64,000 bases of DNA from Pseudolysinimonas_A sp049651805 (GCF_049651805.1 NZ_JBASCU010000016.1:18399-82398), one strand, 5' to 3'. Positions 16,520 to 24,397 are shown, counted from the first letter of the stretch. The notes: generated from the sequence alone by a model not told the origin. Numbers and translations: made by a program.

Positions 16520-19087
16520 ATGCCTGGAGAGAACCTCACCCGCGTCGAAGCTCAGGAGCGCAAGTCGCTCGTCTCGGTCACCTCGTATGACGTCGAGCTC
16601 GACCTGACGACCGGGCCGGAGACCTTCCGATCGGCCACCACCGTCGTCTTCGACGCGACGCCGGGCGCCTCGACGTTCATCGACGCGCTCACCGCGAAGG
16701 TGCACGCGATCACGCTCAACGGCACCGAGCTGGATGCCGGGGTCGCCGACGGCGCACGCATCGCGCTCGACGGGCTGGCGGCATCCAACACCCTCGTCGT
16801 CGACGCCGACTTCGCGTACACCAACACCGGTGAGGGCCTGCACCGCTTCGTCGACCCGGTCGACGACGAGGTGTACCTCTACTCGCAGTTCGAGGTGCCC
16901 GACAGCCGCCGCGTGTTCGCCGTGTTCGAGCAGCCCGATCTGAAGGCGACCTTCACCTTCACCGTCACCGCCCCCGAGAACTGGGTCGTCGTGTCGAATT
17001 CGCCGACCCCGTCGCCCGAGGCCGTGGATGGCAAGAAGGTGTTCGCCTTCGAGGCCACGCCGCGCATCTCGTCGTACATCACCGCGATCGTCGCCGGCCC
17101 GTACGAGTCGGTGCACAGCGAGCTCACCAGCAGCAGTGGCCGCGTGATCCCGCTCGGGGTGTATGCCCGCAAGTCGCTCATGCAGTACCTCGACGCCGAC
17201 TACATCTTCGACATCACCCGCAAGGGATTCGCCTACTTCGAGCAGAAGTTCGGCTACGCCTACCCGTTCGCGAAGTACGACCAGCTCTTCGTGCCCGAGT
17301 TCAACGCGGGCGCGATGGAGAACGCCGGCGCGGTGACGTTCACCGAGACCTACGTCTTCCGGTCGAAGGTCACCGACGCGATCAAGGAGCGCCGGGTCGT
17401 CACGATCCTGCACGAGCTCGCGCACATGTGGTTCGGCGACCTCGTGACCATGAAGTGGTGGAACGACCTGTGGCTGAACGAGTCGTTCGCCGAGTGGGCC
17501 TCCACGATCGCGACCGCCGAAGCCACCGAGTGGAAGGAAGCCTGGGCCACCTTCCAAGCGATGGAGAAGAGCTGGGCCTACAAGCAAGACCAGCTGCCCT
17601 CGACTCACCCCATCGTCGCGACCATCAACGATCTCGAAGACGTGCAGGTCAACTTCGACGGCATCACCTACGCCAAAGGTGGGTCGGTACTCAAGCAGCT
17701 CGCCGCCTGGGTCGGTGTCGACGCGTTCTTCGCGGGAGTCGGGGCGTACTTCAAGAAGCACGAGTACGGCAACACCGAACTCACCGACCTGCTGCGCGAA
17801 CTCGAAATCACGTCGGGGCGCGAACTCACCTCGTGGTCGCAGCTGTGGCTCGAGACCGCGGGCGTCAACACGCTCAAACCCGTCGTCGAGACCGACGCCG
17901 ACGGCGTCATCACGAAGTTCGAGATCTCGCAGACCGCGATCGCCGAGCAGCCGACGATCCGTCCGCATCGGCTCGCGATCGGGTTCTACGACGTTGCCGA
18001 CGGCGAGCCGAACACCGGGGTGGCGGGTGACCTGTCGCCGAAGGTGGTGCGCACCCACCGCATCGAGCTCGACATCGACGCGGACGCCTCCACCCCGGTA
18101 GAGCAGCTCGTGGGCATGAAGCGACCGTCGCTCATCCTGCTCAACGACGACGACCTCGCCTACGCGAAGATCCGCATGGACGAGCAGTCGTGGGAGTTCG
18201 CGATCGACAAACTCGCCGACATCGAAGACCCGCTCGCCCGCGCCCTCGTCTGGGGTGCCGCGTGGGATGCCACCCGTGATGCCGAAGTCGCCTCGAGTGA
18301 CTACGTCGACCTGGTGCTCGGCAACATCGCCACCGAGACCGAGTCGACCACGATCCGCCTGTCGCTCACCCAGCTCACCCAGGTCGCGCGGCTCTACGTT
18401 GCTCCCGAGAAGCGCGCCGCCACCATCGAACGCGTCGGGGATGCACTGTGGGAGCTCGCTGCTGCTGCGGAAGCGGGTTCGGACGCCCAGTTCCAGTTCG
18501 TGAAGTTCTTCGCCAACATCCCCTCGACTCCTGCCCACGCGGCGAAGCTCAGGGCGCTGCTCGACGGGTCGGTCAAGCTCGACCAGCTCGAGATCGACGC
18601 CGACCTGCAGTGGGAGCTGCTCGAAGGGCTCGTGCTGCTCGGCGAGGCCGGCGAAGCCGAGATCGCCGCACAGTTCGACAAGGACATGACCGCCAATGGT
18701 CAGCAGGCCGTGGCCCGCGCACGCGCGACCGGCGACAAGAAGGCAGCGCTGGATGCGGCGCTCACCGACGCGACGGTTCCGAACGTCGTGCTGCGCGCGT
18801 CCGGGATGGGTTACCACCACGTCAACGAACCGTCCGCACTCGAGCCGCTCGTGGCCCCGTACTTCGAGGCACTCGACCGCATCTGGAAGGAACGCTCCTA
18901 CAAGATCGCCGAGTACGTCATTCTCGGCTTCTACCCGGCGCCGCTCGCGTCGCAGGAGCTGGTGGATGCCACCCACGCCTGGCTCGACGCGCACCCCGAC
19001 ATCCCGGCCCTGCGTCGCCTCGTGATCGAGAACCTCGCCGGCGTCGAGCGCGCCCTCCAGGCTCAGCAAAGAGATCGCTCCGCCTGA
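16520..19087 (+). CDS. pepN: Aminopeptidase N (M1 family)
   Basis: An 855-residue zinc aminopeptidase. Substrate-binding GAMENAGAVTF near residue 264 and zinc motif HELAHMWFGDLVTMKWWNDLWLNE near 297 (HExxH with downstream Glu). Ends with an ERAP1-like helical domain, as in actinobacterial PepN. A TATCGT box lies 6 nt before the ATG, suggesting a leaderless transcript. Cytoplasmic peptide turnover. Followed by three copies of the dispersed repeat. Confidence 0.95.
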   Translation: MPGENLTRVEAQERKSLVSVTSYDVELDLTTGPETFRSATTVVFDATPGASTFIDALTAKVHAITLNGTELDAGVADGARIALDGLAASNTLVVDADFAYTNTGEGLHRFVDPVDDEVYLYSQFEVPDSRRVFAVFEQPDLKATFTFTVTAPENWVVVSNSPTPSPEAVDGKKVFAFEATPRISSYITAIVAGPYESVHSELTSSSGRVIPLGVYARKSLMQYLDADYIFDITRKGFAYFEQKFGYAYPFAKYDQLFVPEFNAGAMENAGAVTFTETYVFRSKVTDAIKERRVVTILHELAHMWFGDLVTMKWWNDLWLNESFAEWASTIATAEATEWKEAWATFQAMEKSWAYKQDQLPSTHPIVATINDLEDVQVNFDGITYAKGGSVLKQLAAWVGVDAFFAGVGAYFKKHEYGNTELTDLLRELEITSGRELTSWSQLWLETAGVNTLKPVVETDADGVITKFEISQTAIAEQPTIRPHRLAIGFYDVADGEPNTGVAGDLSPKVVRTHRIELDIDADASTPVEQLVGMKRPSLILLNDDDLAYAKIRMDEQSWEFAIDKLADIEDPLARALVWGAAWDATRDAEVASSDYVDLVLGNIATETESTTIRLSLTQLTQVARLYVAPEKRAATIERVGDALWELAAAAEAGSDAQFQFVKFFANIPSTPAHAAKLRALLDGSVKLDQLEIDADLQWELLEGLVLLGEAGEAEIAAQFDKDMTANGQQAVARARATGDKKAALDAALTDATVPNVVLRASGMGYHHVNEPSALEPLVAPYFEALDRIWKERSYKIAEYVILGFYPAPLASQELVDATHAWLDAHPDIPALRRLVIENLAGVERALQAQQRDRSA

Positions 19088-19090
19088 CTC

Positions 19091-19126
19091 GGTGGTCGAG
19101 TAGCCGCGCAGCGGCGTGTCGAGACC
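19091..19126. repeat. Dispersed palindromic repeat, copy 3
   Basis: GGTGGTCGAGTAG with inner stem CCGC/GCGG (loop GCA) and end GTGTCGAGACC. Identical to copy 4. Confidence 0.9.
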
Positions 19127-19138
19127 CGCGAGTAACTC

Positions 19139-19174
19139 GGTGGTCGAGTAGCCGCGCAGCGGCGTGTCGAGACC
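19139..19174. repeat. Dispersed palindromic repeat, copy 4
   Basis: Exact second copy of the 19091–19126 unit, 48 bp further on, in direct orientation. Confidence 0.9.
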
Positions 19175-19183
19175 GGGCGGGGA

Positions 19184-19219
19184 GGTCTCGACACGCGCCT
19201 GCGGCGCTACTCGACCACC
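19184..19219. repeat. Dispersed palindromic repeat, copy 5 (inverted)
   Basis: Inverted relative to the two copies before it; inner stem GCGCC/GGCGC instead of CCGC/GCGG, still self-complementary. With copy 4 it can form a larger hairpin, possibly the pepN terminator. Confidence 0.9.
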
Positions 19220-19227
19220 GAACGTGC

Positions 19228-19243
19228 ATACCCCAGGGGGTAT
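19228..19243. promoter_or_regulatory. CsoR/CstR-type operator A
   Basis: ATACCCCAGGGGGTAT, the pattern bound by CsoR-family repressors. Centre is 21 bp from operator B, two helical turns. Identical to the site at 22576–22591. Confidence 0.85.
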
Positions 19244-19248
19244 ATCTG

Positions 19249-19264
19249 ATACCCTCTGGGGTAT
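19249..19264. promoter_or_regulatory. CsoR/CstR-type operator B, overlapping the start codon
   Basis: ATACCCTCTGGGGTAT. Its last two bases are the first two of the ATG at 19263, and it contains the likely -10 box TACCCT (19250–19255), so repressor binding would cover the start of transcription and translation. Confidence 0.8.
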
Positions 19265-20915
19265 GGCAACACAGCGCATCCTCATCGTCGGTGGCGTCGC
19301 GGGCGGAATGTCCGCAGCGACCCGACTTCGTCGCCTCATCGAAGACGCCGAGATCGTCGTCTTCGAGCGCGGCGGGCACGTCTCGTTCGCGAACTGCGGC
19401 CTGCCCTACTACCTCGGCGGCGTCATTGATGACCGGGCCAGCCTGCTGCTGCAGACTCCCGAATCGCTGCGGTCGCGGTTCGAACTCGACGTACGCGTGC
19501 GTCACGAGGTCATCGCGATCGACCGCGCCGCTCGCACGGTCCGCGTGCGCGACCTCGAGCACGGCACCGAGTCCGACGAGCACTACGACGCCCTCATCCT
19601 CTCCCCCGGCGCGAACCCCGTGCGGCCCGAGATCCCCGGCGCCGAGCGGATGCTGACCCTGCGTGACATCGACGACGTCGACGCCGCGATGAGCGCACTC
19701 TCTGGCGCGCCTCGCACGGCACTCGTGCTCGGCGGCGGGTTCATCGGACTCGAGATGACCGAGAACCTGCTGCACCGCGGGATCGCCGTAACCCTCGTCG
19801 AGCGCAACCCGCAGGTGCTCACCCCCCTCGACCCCGAGATGGCCGAGCCCGTCGCCGCACGGCTCCGTGCGGCCGGTGTCGACCTCAGGCTCGGCGCCGA
19901 AGTGGTGGCACTCGGCGCCGACACCGCGATCTTCGCCGACGGCGATACCGTGGCCGCCGACATCGTCATCGCCGCGATCGGGGTGCGCCCCGAGACGACC
20001 CTCGCCGTGCGGGCCGGGCTCGCACTCGGGCCGCGTGGCGGCATCAGCGTCGACGACCAGTTGCGCACCAACGATCCCGCGATCTATGCGATCGGCGACG
20101 CCGTCGAGAAGGTCGACTCGCTGAGCGGCGAGCAGCGCCTCGTGCCGCTCGCCGGCCTCGCCAACCGGCATGGCCGGCTCGTCGCCGACGTCATCGCCGG
20201 TAAGCCCGTCGTCGTGCGGGATGCCCTCGGCACCGCCGTCGTCGGTGTGCTCGACCTCACCATCGCCGTGACCGGCTGGAACGAGAAGCAGCTCCGTGCC
20301 GCCGGTCGGGAGATCCGGGTCATCCACACCCACCCCGCCTCCCACACCGGCTACTACCCGGGCGCGCAGCCGATGGCCCTCAAACTGCTGGTGGATGCCC
20401 GCACCGACGAGATCCTCGGAGCACAAGGCGTCGGCGGCGACGGCGTCGACAAGCGAATCGACGTGATCGCGACGGCGATGGCGGGGCGGCTCACGGCATC
20501 CGATCTCGCCGACCTCGAACTCGCCTACGCACCGCAGTACTCGTCGGCGAAAGACCCCGTCAACATGCTCGGCTACGTCGCGCTGAACGCCCTCGAGGGC
20601 CTCACGCCCGCGATCCAGTGGCATGAACTGGCCGACGAACTCGAAGCCGGCGCGACGCTCATCGACGTACGCTCCCCCGGCGAGTACCGAGGCGGCGCGA
20701 TCCCCGGGTCGCTCAACATCCCGCTCGACGACATCCGCGAGCGCATCGCCGAGATCCCCGCCGGACGCCTCATCGTGCACTGCAAGGTCGGCCAGCGCGG
20801 ACACACCGCCGTGCGGCTGCTGTCCCAGCTCGGCCGCGAGGCGGTCAACCTCGACGGCGGCTACCTCACCTGGAGCGCGGGAACCGCCGCGGCAACCCGG
20901 CTCGTCGCGGCATGA
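19263..20915 (+). CDS. CoA-disulfide reductase–rhodanese fusion
   Basis: A 550-residue protein. Residues 1–445 are a pyridine nucleotide-disulfide oxidoreductase with FAD motif ILIVGGVAGGMSAATRLRR and the single active Cys45 of the CoADR group (SFANCGLPYYLGG). Residues ~460–550 are a rhodanese domain with active Cys in IVHCKVGQRGH. Related fusions reduce CoA persulfides or polysulfides with NAD(P)H. The ATG at 19263 lies inside operator B with no Shine-Dalgarno site, so a leaderless message is likely. Overlaps DUF4395 downstream by ATGA. Confidence 0.92.
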   Translation: MATQRILIVGGVAGGMSAATRLRRLIEDAEIVVFERGGHVSFANCGLPYYLGGVIDDRASLLLQTPESLRSRFELDVRVRHEVIAIDRAARTVRVRDLEHGTESDEHYDALILSPGANPVRPEIPGAERMLTLRDIDDVDAAMSALSGAPRTALVLGGGFIGLEMTENLLHRGIAVTLVERNPQVLTPLDPEMAEPVAARLRAAGVDLRLGAEVVALGADTAIFADGDTVAADIVIAAIGVRPETTLAVRAGLALGPRGGISVDDQLRTNDPAIYAIGDAVEKVDSLSGEQRLVPLAGLANRHGRLVADVIAGKPVVVRDALGTAVVGVLDLTIAVTGWNEKQLRAAGREIRVIHTHPASHTGYYPGAQPMALKLLVDARTDEILGAQGVGGDGVDKRIDVIATAMAGRLTASDLADLELAYAPQYSSAKDPVNMLGYVALNALEGLTPAIQWHELADELEAGATLIDVRSPGEYRGGAIPGSLNIPLDDIRERIAEIPAGRLIVHCKVGQRGHTAVRLLSQLGREAVNLDGGYLTWSAGTAAATRLVAA

Positions 20916-21454
20916 CGCGCGCGGCGACGGAGCGACCCGTCGTCGGAGAGTACGTCGACGGAATCGATGTGCCCGTCGTTGACGAGCGCGTCATGCGGGC
21001 CAGCGCCGGCATCCTCTTCGTTCTCGGATTCGCGGCCTACCTGACGGCGCTGCTCACCGGGTTTCTCGCTCCGCTGCGCGGGTTCGGGATGCTGTTCGCC
21101 GTCGACCTGTTCGTGCGGGTGTTCATCGGCTCACGCTTCGCCCCGAGTCTCGTGCTGGGGAAAATCGCCGTGCGGGGTCAGCGCCCCGAGTGGGTGGGGG
21201 CGTCGCAGAAAACCTTCGCCTGGTCGCTCGGTCTCGGGATGTCGCTGCTCGCGTGCTTCGCGATGGGCTGGCTCGGCTGGACCGTCGTCGCGCTCGTGCT
21301 CTGCGGGATGTGCCTGGCGCTGCTGTTCCTTGAGAGCGCGTTCGGGATCTGCGTCGGCTGCGCACTGCAGCGCCGGTTCGGTCGCACCCCTCCGCAGCTC
21401 TGCCCGGGCGGGACCTGCCGGACCGAAGCGAGTGCGACCCCGCCGTCATCCTGA
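20912..21454 (+). CDS. DUF4395 membrane protein
   Basis: A 180-residue integral membrane protein with about four helices (near 28–50, 55–72, 100–120, 120–142). The family DUF4395 often lies beside rhodanese and sulfur-transfer genes; the conserved Cys pair in GICVGCALQRRF and a third Cys near the C-terminus could handle sulfane sulfur, but no function is established. ATGA overlap with the upstream fusion gene shows it is in the same operon. Confidence 0.85.
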   Translation: MTRAATERPVVGEYVDGIDVPVVDERVMRASAGILFVLGFAAYLTALLTGFLAPLRGFGMLFAVDLFVRVFIGSRFAPSLVLGKIAVRGQRPEWVGASQKTFAWSLGLGMSLLACFAMGWLGWTVVALVLCGMCLALLFLESAFGICVGCALQRRFGRTPPQLCPGGTCRTEASATPPSS

Positions 21455-21468
21455 CCGGCGGGGTCGCA
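21433..21468. terminator. Bidirectional hairpin between DUF4395 and rhodanese lipoprotein genes
   Basis: TGCGACCCCGCC (21433–21444) pairs perfectly with GGCGGGGTCGCA (21457–21468). It lies at the end of two convergent genes; its left arm is within the DUF4395 coding end. Confidence 0.7.
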
Positions 21469-21481
21469 ACTGCTCCTGGTT

Positions 21482-21874
21482 TCAGCCGACGATGTCGAGC
21501 CCGGTCGCCTGCGCTGCCTGCTCGACTCCGCCGCCGTTCTCGAGGGTGGTGAAACCCATCGCCGCCATGCGGTCGATCGCCGATCCGGCGCGGTTGCCCG
21601 ATCGGCAGTACACGAGGTACTCCGCGTCGCGGTCGAGAGCGTCCACTTGCGCGTCGAAGTCAGCGGCCCGCACGTCGATGTTGATCGCGCCTTCCAGGTG
21701 GCCCGACGCGAACTCGGCGGGCGTCCGGACATCGACGATCACGGTGTCGGCGCTCACTGCGATCGACGACGGTGCCGAAGCCGGCGCACATCCTGCAACG
21801 GCGAGCGTGAGTGATGCGGCAACACCGAGTGCCGCCGTGAGCCGCGCGATGCGCGATCCACGCCCGACGCTCAC
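21482..21874 (-). CDS. Exported rhodanese-domain lipoprotein
   Basis: A 130-residue protein from a GTG at 21874 that overlaps the stop of the upstream rhodanese gene (GTGA). Signal peptide ends in lipobox VAGC (RLTAALGVAASLTLAVAGC). The mature part is one rhodanese domain with TVIVDVRTPAEFASGHLEGAIN and active Cys in YLVYCRSGNRAGSA. It should move sulfane sulfur on the outer face of the membrane, in contrast to the cytosolic rhodanese encoded just before it. Confidence 0.87.
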   Translation of the reverse strand: MSVGRGSRIARLTAALGVAASLTLAVAGCAPASAPSSIAVSADTVIVDVRTPAEFASGHLEGAINIDVRAADFDAQVDALDRDAEYLVYCRSGNRAGSAIDRMAAMGFTTLENGGGVEQAAQATGLDIVG

Positions 21875-22179
21875 GCGGCCACCCCGGTCTCGACCGGGAA
21901 TCCGGCCTGGTACCAGCGCGAGATGCCACCTTCGACGTCGATCGCGTCGAAGCCTGCGCCGCGCAGGAACGCCGTTGCACGGGCGCTGCGTCCACCCGAG
22001 AGGCACATCACGTAGATCGTGCGGTCGCGCGGCAGTTCGGCCAGCCGACTAGGCAGGTCGCCCAGCGGCACGTTGGTCGCCCCGTCGAGGCGGGCTTCCG
22101 CGAATTCGTGGGGCTCGCGCACGTCGATGATCGTCGCGTCGGCACCGAGTGCAGCCAGGTCGGCTGCGGTGATGGTCAT
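21871..22179 (-). CDS. Cytosolic single-domain rhodanese
   Basis: About 102 residues. Rhodanese signatures ATIIDVREPHEFAEARLDGATNVPLGDL and active-site loop YVMCLSGGRSARAT. Two ATG codons lie in tandem (22182 and 22179); AAGGAG sits 7 nt before the second, which I used. It overlaps the thioredoxin stop codon and is followed by the rhodanese lipoprotein. Acts in sulfane-sulfur transfer within the CstR-like regulon. Confidence 0.88.
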   Translation of the reverse strand: MTITAADLAALGADATIIDVREPHEFAEARLDGATNVPLGDLPSRLAELPRDRTIYVMCLSGGRSARATAFLRGAGFDAIDVEGGISRWYQAGFPVETGVAA

Positions 22180-22559
22180 CATGCTGCTCCTTGTGAGGGG
22201 GATGCCGCGGCGCCGACGCTGCCGGCTCGCGGTTCGACGTCGAGAGCCCGGATGGCGTCGACGAGTTTCTGGAGACTCGGGGCGGGCAGCGCCCCGGCCT
22301 GGGAGAACACCGGCACCCCGGCTTTGAATGCCATCAGCGTGGGGATGGCTTGGATGCGCGCGGCGGCGGCGAGCTGCTGTTCGGCCTCGGTGTCGACCTT
22401 CGCGAACACGATGTCGGGGTGCGCCTCCGAGGCGCGCTCGAAGATCGGCGCGAAGGCGCGGCACGGGCCGCACCAGGCGGCCCAGAAGTCGATGAGAACG
22501 ATGTCGTTGTCACGAACCGTCTGTTCGAAGGTGTCTGAGGTGAGGGCGATGGTTGCCAT
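22179..22559 (-). CDS. Thioredoxin
   Basis: A 126-residue thioredoxin with active site C30-G-P-C33 (FWAAWCGPCR), cis-Pro in AIPTLMAF, and an Ala/Gly-rich tail of ~20 residues beyond the usual 105. A TACGCT box lies 6 nt before the ATG, implying a leaderless transcript; operator C lies just upstream. It heads a trx–rhodanese–rhodanese-lipoprotein operon and probably reduces persulfides formed on the rhodaneses. Confidence 0.93.
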   Translation of the reverse strand: MATIALTSDTFEQTVRDNDIVLIDFWAAWCGPCRAFAPIFERASEAHPDIVFAKVDTEAEQQLAAAARIQAIPTLMAFKAGVPVFSQAGALPAPSLQKLVDAIRALDVEPRAGSVGAAASPSQGAA

Positions 22560-22575
22560 ACCGACAGCGTATCAG

Positions 22576-22591
22576 ATACCCCAGGGGGTAT
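22576..22591. promoter_or_regulatory. CsoR/CstR-type operator C (divergent promoter)
   Basis: ATACCCCAGGGGGTAT, identical to operator A. It sits between the divergent thioredoxin operon and the regulator gene, so it can control both. Confidence 0.85.
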
Positions 22592-22642
22592 ATTGGGAGA
22601 CGGCCGGTACCATTGCCGTGCCCAACGGAAGCGGAGAATGCC

Positions 22643-22900
22643 ATGGATCTCGACCCGATCGCCATGAAGCCGGTGCTCAACCGGTTGCGGCGCGCGCAAG
22701 GCCAGTTGAACGCTGTGATCCGCATGATCGAAGAGGGCAACGACTGCACGAGCGTCGTTACGCAACTCGCTGCCGCATCCAGCGCCCTCGACCGTGCCGG
22801 CTTCGCGATCATCGCCGACACGCTCGAGAAGTGCGCCAAGCAAGAAGAGCCCGAACTCGACCGCGCGCAGTTGGAGAAGCTTTTCCTCTCGCTCGCCTGA
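22643..22900 (+). CDS. CsoR-family repressor, CstR-like (persulfide sensor type)
   Basis: An 85-residue all-helical DUF156 repressor. RLRRAQGQLNAVIRMIEEGNDC is the family core. Cys35 and Cys64 are present, but the position of the copper-binding His of CsoR (four before the second Cys) is Thr60. CstR-type sensors have exactly this Cys/Cys pattern and respond to persulfide, not copper. GGAAGCGGAG lies before ATG 22643. Four ATACCCC-type sites flank this gene and the CoADR, thioredoxin and Cys-rich-protein genes. Confidence 0.9.
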   Translation: MDLDPIAMKPVLNRLRRAQGQLNAVIRMIEEGNDCTSVVTQLAAASSALDRAGFAIIADTLEKCAKQEEPELDRAQLEKLFLSLA

Positions 22901-22922
22901 CCCGCTGACGGTCGCGGACCAG

Positions 22923-22938
22923 ATACCCCTGGGGGTAT
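22923..22938. promoter_or_regulatory. CsoR/CstR-type operator D
   Basis: ATACCCCTGGGGGTAT, 37 bp before the small Cys-rich protein gene and 23 bp after the regulator's stop. It gives that small gene its own regulated promoter. Confidence 0.8.
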
Positions 22939-22974
22939 ACTGGAGATCTCATCTCCCCGACGATCGGAATCACC

Positions 22975-23136
22975 ATGTGTTCAGCAGTGACGTGCCGCAC
23001 TTGCGGAAAGACGACCTGGGCGGGCTGCGGCCAGCACGTCGACCAAGTGATGCGCAGGGTTCCCGCCTCGCAGCGCTGCCCCGGTCACCCGAAGGCCGAG
23101 CGAGTCGGGTTCTTCGCCCGGTTCTTCGCGCGCTGA
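22975..23136 (+). CDS. Small Cys-rich protein (53 aa) of the CstR-like regulon
   Basis: A 53-residue protein: start MCSAVTCRTCGKTTWAGC, then GQHVDQVMRRVPASQRCPGHP. Cysteines at 2, 7, 10, 18 and 35 with histidines 21 and 38, compatible with a zinc-ribbon-like fold or a redox/persulfide carrier. Similar short proteins (CKTCGKTTWxGCGxHV) occur in other actinobacteria as hypotheticals, from memory. Too short for routine ORF calls. Operator D upstream places it in the persulfide regulon. Function unknown. Confidence 0.75.
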   Translation: MCSAVTCRTCGKTTWAGCGQHVDQVMRRVPASQRCPGHPKAERVGFFARFFAR

Positions 23137-23156
23137 CGCGTCAGTTCTGCTCCGCG

Positions 23157-23381
23157 TCAGTTCTGCTCGGGGTCGTAGCTGAAGACGTCGTCGAGACCGA
23201 CCCCGAACACGCGGGCGATCTGGAACGCCATCTCGAGCGAGGGCGAGTAGCGCCCCTGCTCGATCGCGATGACCGTCTGTCGCGTCACGCCGATGCGCTC
23301 GGCAAGGTCGGCTTGCGTCATCTCACCCGCCGCGAACCGCAGAGCCCGGATGCAGTTGGTGACGCGGGTCGGCTTCACCAT
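23157..23381 (-). CDS. Small XRE-family regulator
   Basis: A 74-residue protein consisting of one Cro/CI helix-turn-helix (EMTQADLAERIGVTRQTVIAIEQGRYSPSLEMAFQIARVFG) with the YSPSLEMAFxIARVF ending common to YozG-type regulators. It overlaps the membrane-protein gene upstream by 7 bp. Likely regulates its own operon with the two membrane proteins. Confidence 0.88.
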   Translation of the reverse strand: MVKPTRVTNCIRALRFAAGEMTQADLAERIGVTRQTVIAIEQGRYSPSLEMAFQIARVFGVGLDDVFSYDPEQN

Positions 23382-23803
23382 TGGCGCAGCCCCCGCCGAT
23401 ACGCGACGAGTTTTGCGATCGTCGAGAGGATCGCCTGCAGCACGAAGGCGAGATACAGCGCGTTGGCGATCCAGAAGTGCGGAGCCTCGAACCAGGCGAG
23501 CACGAGAGCACCGAGCGCTCCGGCCACCAGGAACGCGCTGCCGATGTATTCACCGAATCGGTTGATCTGCTTGTCGCGCTGATCCGACTTGCCGGCATCT
23601 TTGCCCGAGAATGCCCCGACCACGATGCCGCCGAGGATGCCGACGACGATCGCTCCGAGAATGGTGCCCAGCATCGGCCCGACGTAGTTCGCCTCCTCGA
23701 GGGGTCGCCCACCGGCCTGCGTGAGCACCAGCACGACGTAGACGATGTAGCCGATCGGGGCGATGAAACCGAACACCCAGGCGTTCTTCTCTTCGTACGA
23801 CAT
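23375..23803 (-). CDS. Membrane protein of the XRE module
   Basis: A 142-residue protein with four predicted membrane helices (MSYEEKNAWVFGFIAPIGYIVYVV at the start, then near residues 45–65, 90–107, 110–130) and a charged cytosolic loop GKDAGKSDQRDKQINRFGE. Such proteins commonly sit directly before a YozG-like XRE gene. AAGGAGATCC precedes the ATG. Function unknown. Confidence 0.8.
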   Translation of the reverse strand: MSYEEKNAWVFGFIAPIGYIVYVVLVLTQAGGRPLEEANYVGPMLGTILGAIVVGILGGIVVGAFSGKDAGKSDQRDKQINRFGEYIGSAFLVAGALGALVLAWFEAPHFWIANALYLAFVLQAILSTIAKLVAYRRGLRQW

Positions 23804-23818
23804 GGATCTCCTTCAGGA

Positions 23819-24385
23819 TCAGACGGCGACAGCCGCGACGCGACGCGTGACGACCGGACGGCCTCCGCGCATGAACAACCAGACGATGAGCACCAGTTCC
23901 CCGACAAACGTGAACGTCGCGACGCCGAGGACGGTACCAGGCACGAGCAAGGCAGCGATCGCGTCGGCCAGATAGCCGGCGCCCGCAACGGCCACGAGGA
24001 TGCCGGTGACCCGCGCGAACCCGGGTCGCGACACGAGAAGGCCGCCGACGACCACCAGGTGCAGGCCGAAGATCGCGAGTCCGGCATCCCAGATGCTCTC
24101 GAACTCGGCGTGAGCACCTGCCGACAGCCGGCCCGCTGCGACGACGAGCACAGCGGCGTAGGCGATGCGCAAGGTCGCGGCCAACACGGCGAGGCTGCCG
24201 TGAGTCGGCGCGAGAACCCGCCAGAGAGCGACGCCGACGACGATGTCGAGAATCGCGACGCCCGTCATGGCGAGCCCGGCGGGCCCGTCGGCAAGAACGC
24301 CGAATGCGGCGAGCGGGCCGAGCACGGCCATGCCGATCAGCGAGAGTGCGGCGGCGATGCTCGCCTGCCGAGGTGTCCAGTCCAT
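23819..24385 (-). CDS. DUF4386-type membrane protein
   Basis: A 188-residue protein with six hydrophobic segments; RIAYAAVLV, IFGLHLVVVGGLLVS and AGAGYLADAIAALL fit DUF4386. ATG 24385 has GGAG upstream. First gene of a three-gene operon with the next membrane protein and the XRE regulator, behind a well-formed promoter flanked by inverted repeats. Confidence 0.78.
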   Translation of the reverse strand: MDWTPRQASIAAALSLIGMAVLGPLAAFGVLADGPAGLAMTGVAILDIVVGVALWRVLAPTHGSLAVLAATLRIAYAAVLVVAAGRLSAGAHAEFESIWDAGLAIFGLHLVVVGGLLVSRPGFARVTGILVAVAGAGYLADAIAALLVPGTVLGVATFTFVGELVLIVWLFMRGGRPVVTRRVAAVAV

Positions 24386-24397
24386 GCGTGTCTCCGT

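Noticed and set aside
19091..19219. CRISPR array from the repeated units before the CoADR gene
   Set aside because: Only three units, one inverted, spacers of 10–12 bp and no cas genes; they belong to the dispersed palindromic family.
18918..20804. A 628-residue minus-strand frame opposite pepN and the CoADR fusion
   Set aside because: Same type of antisense shadow; includes translated palindromic repeats and no recognisable motif.
22643..22900. Copper-sensing CsoR assignment for the regulator
   Set aside because: The His ligand of the Cys-His-Cys copper site is replaced by Thr60, and no copper pump or chaperone is nearby.
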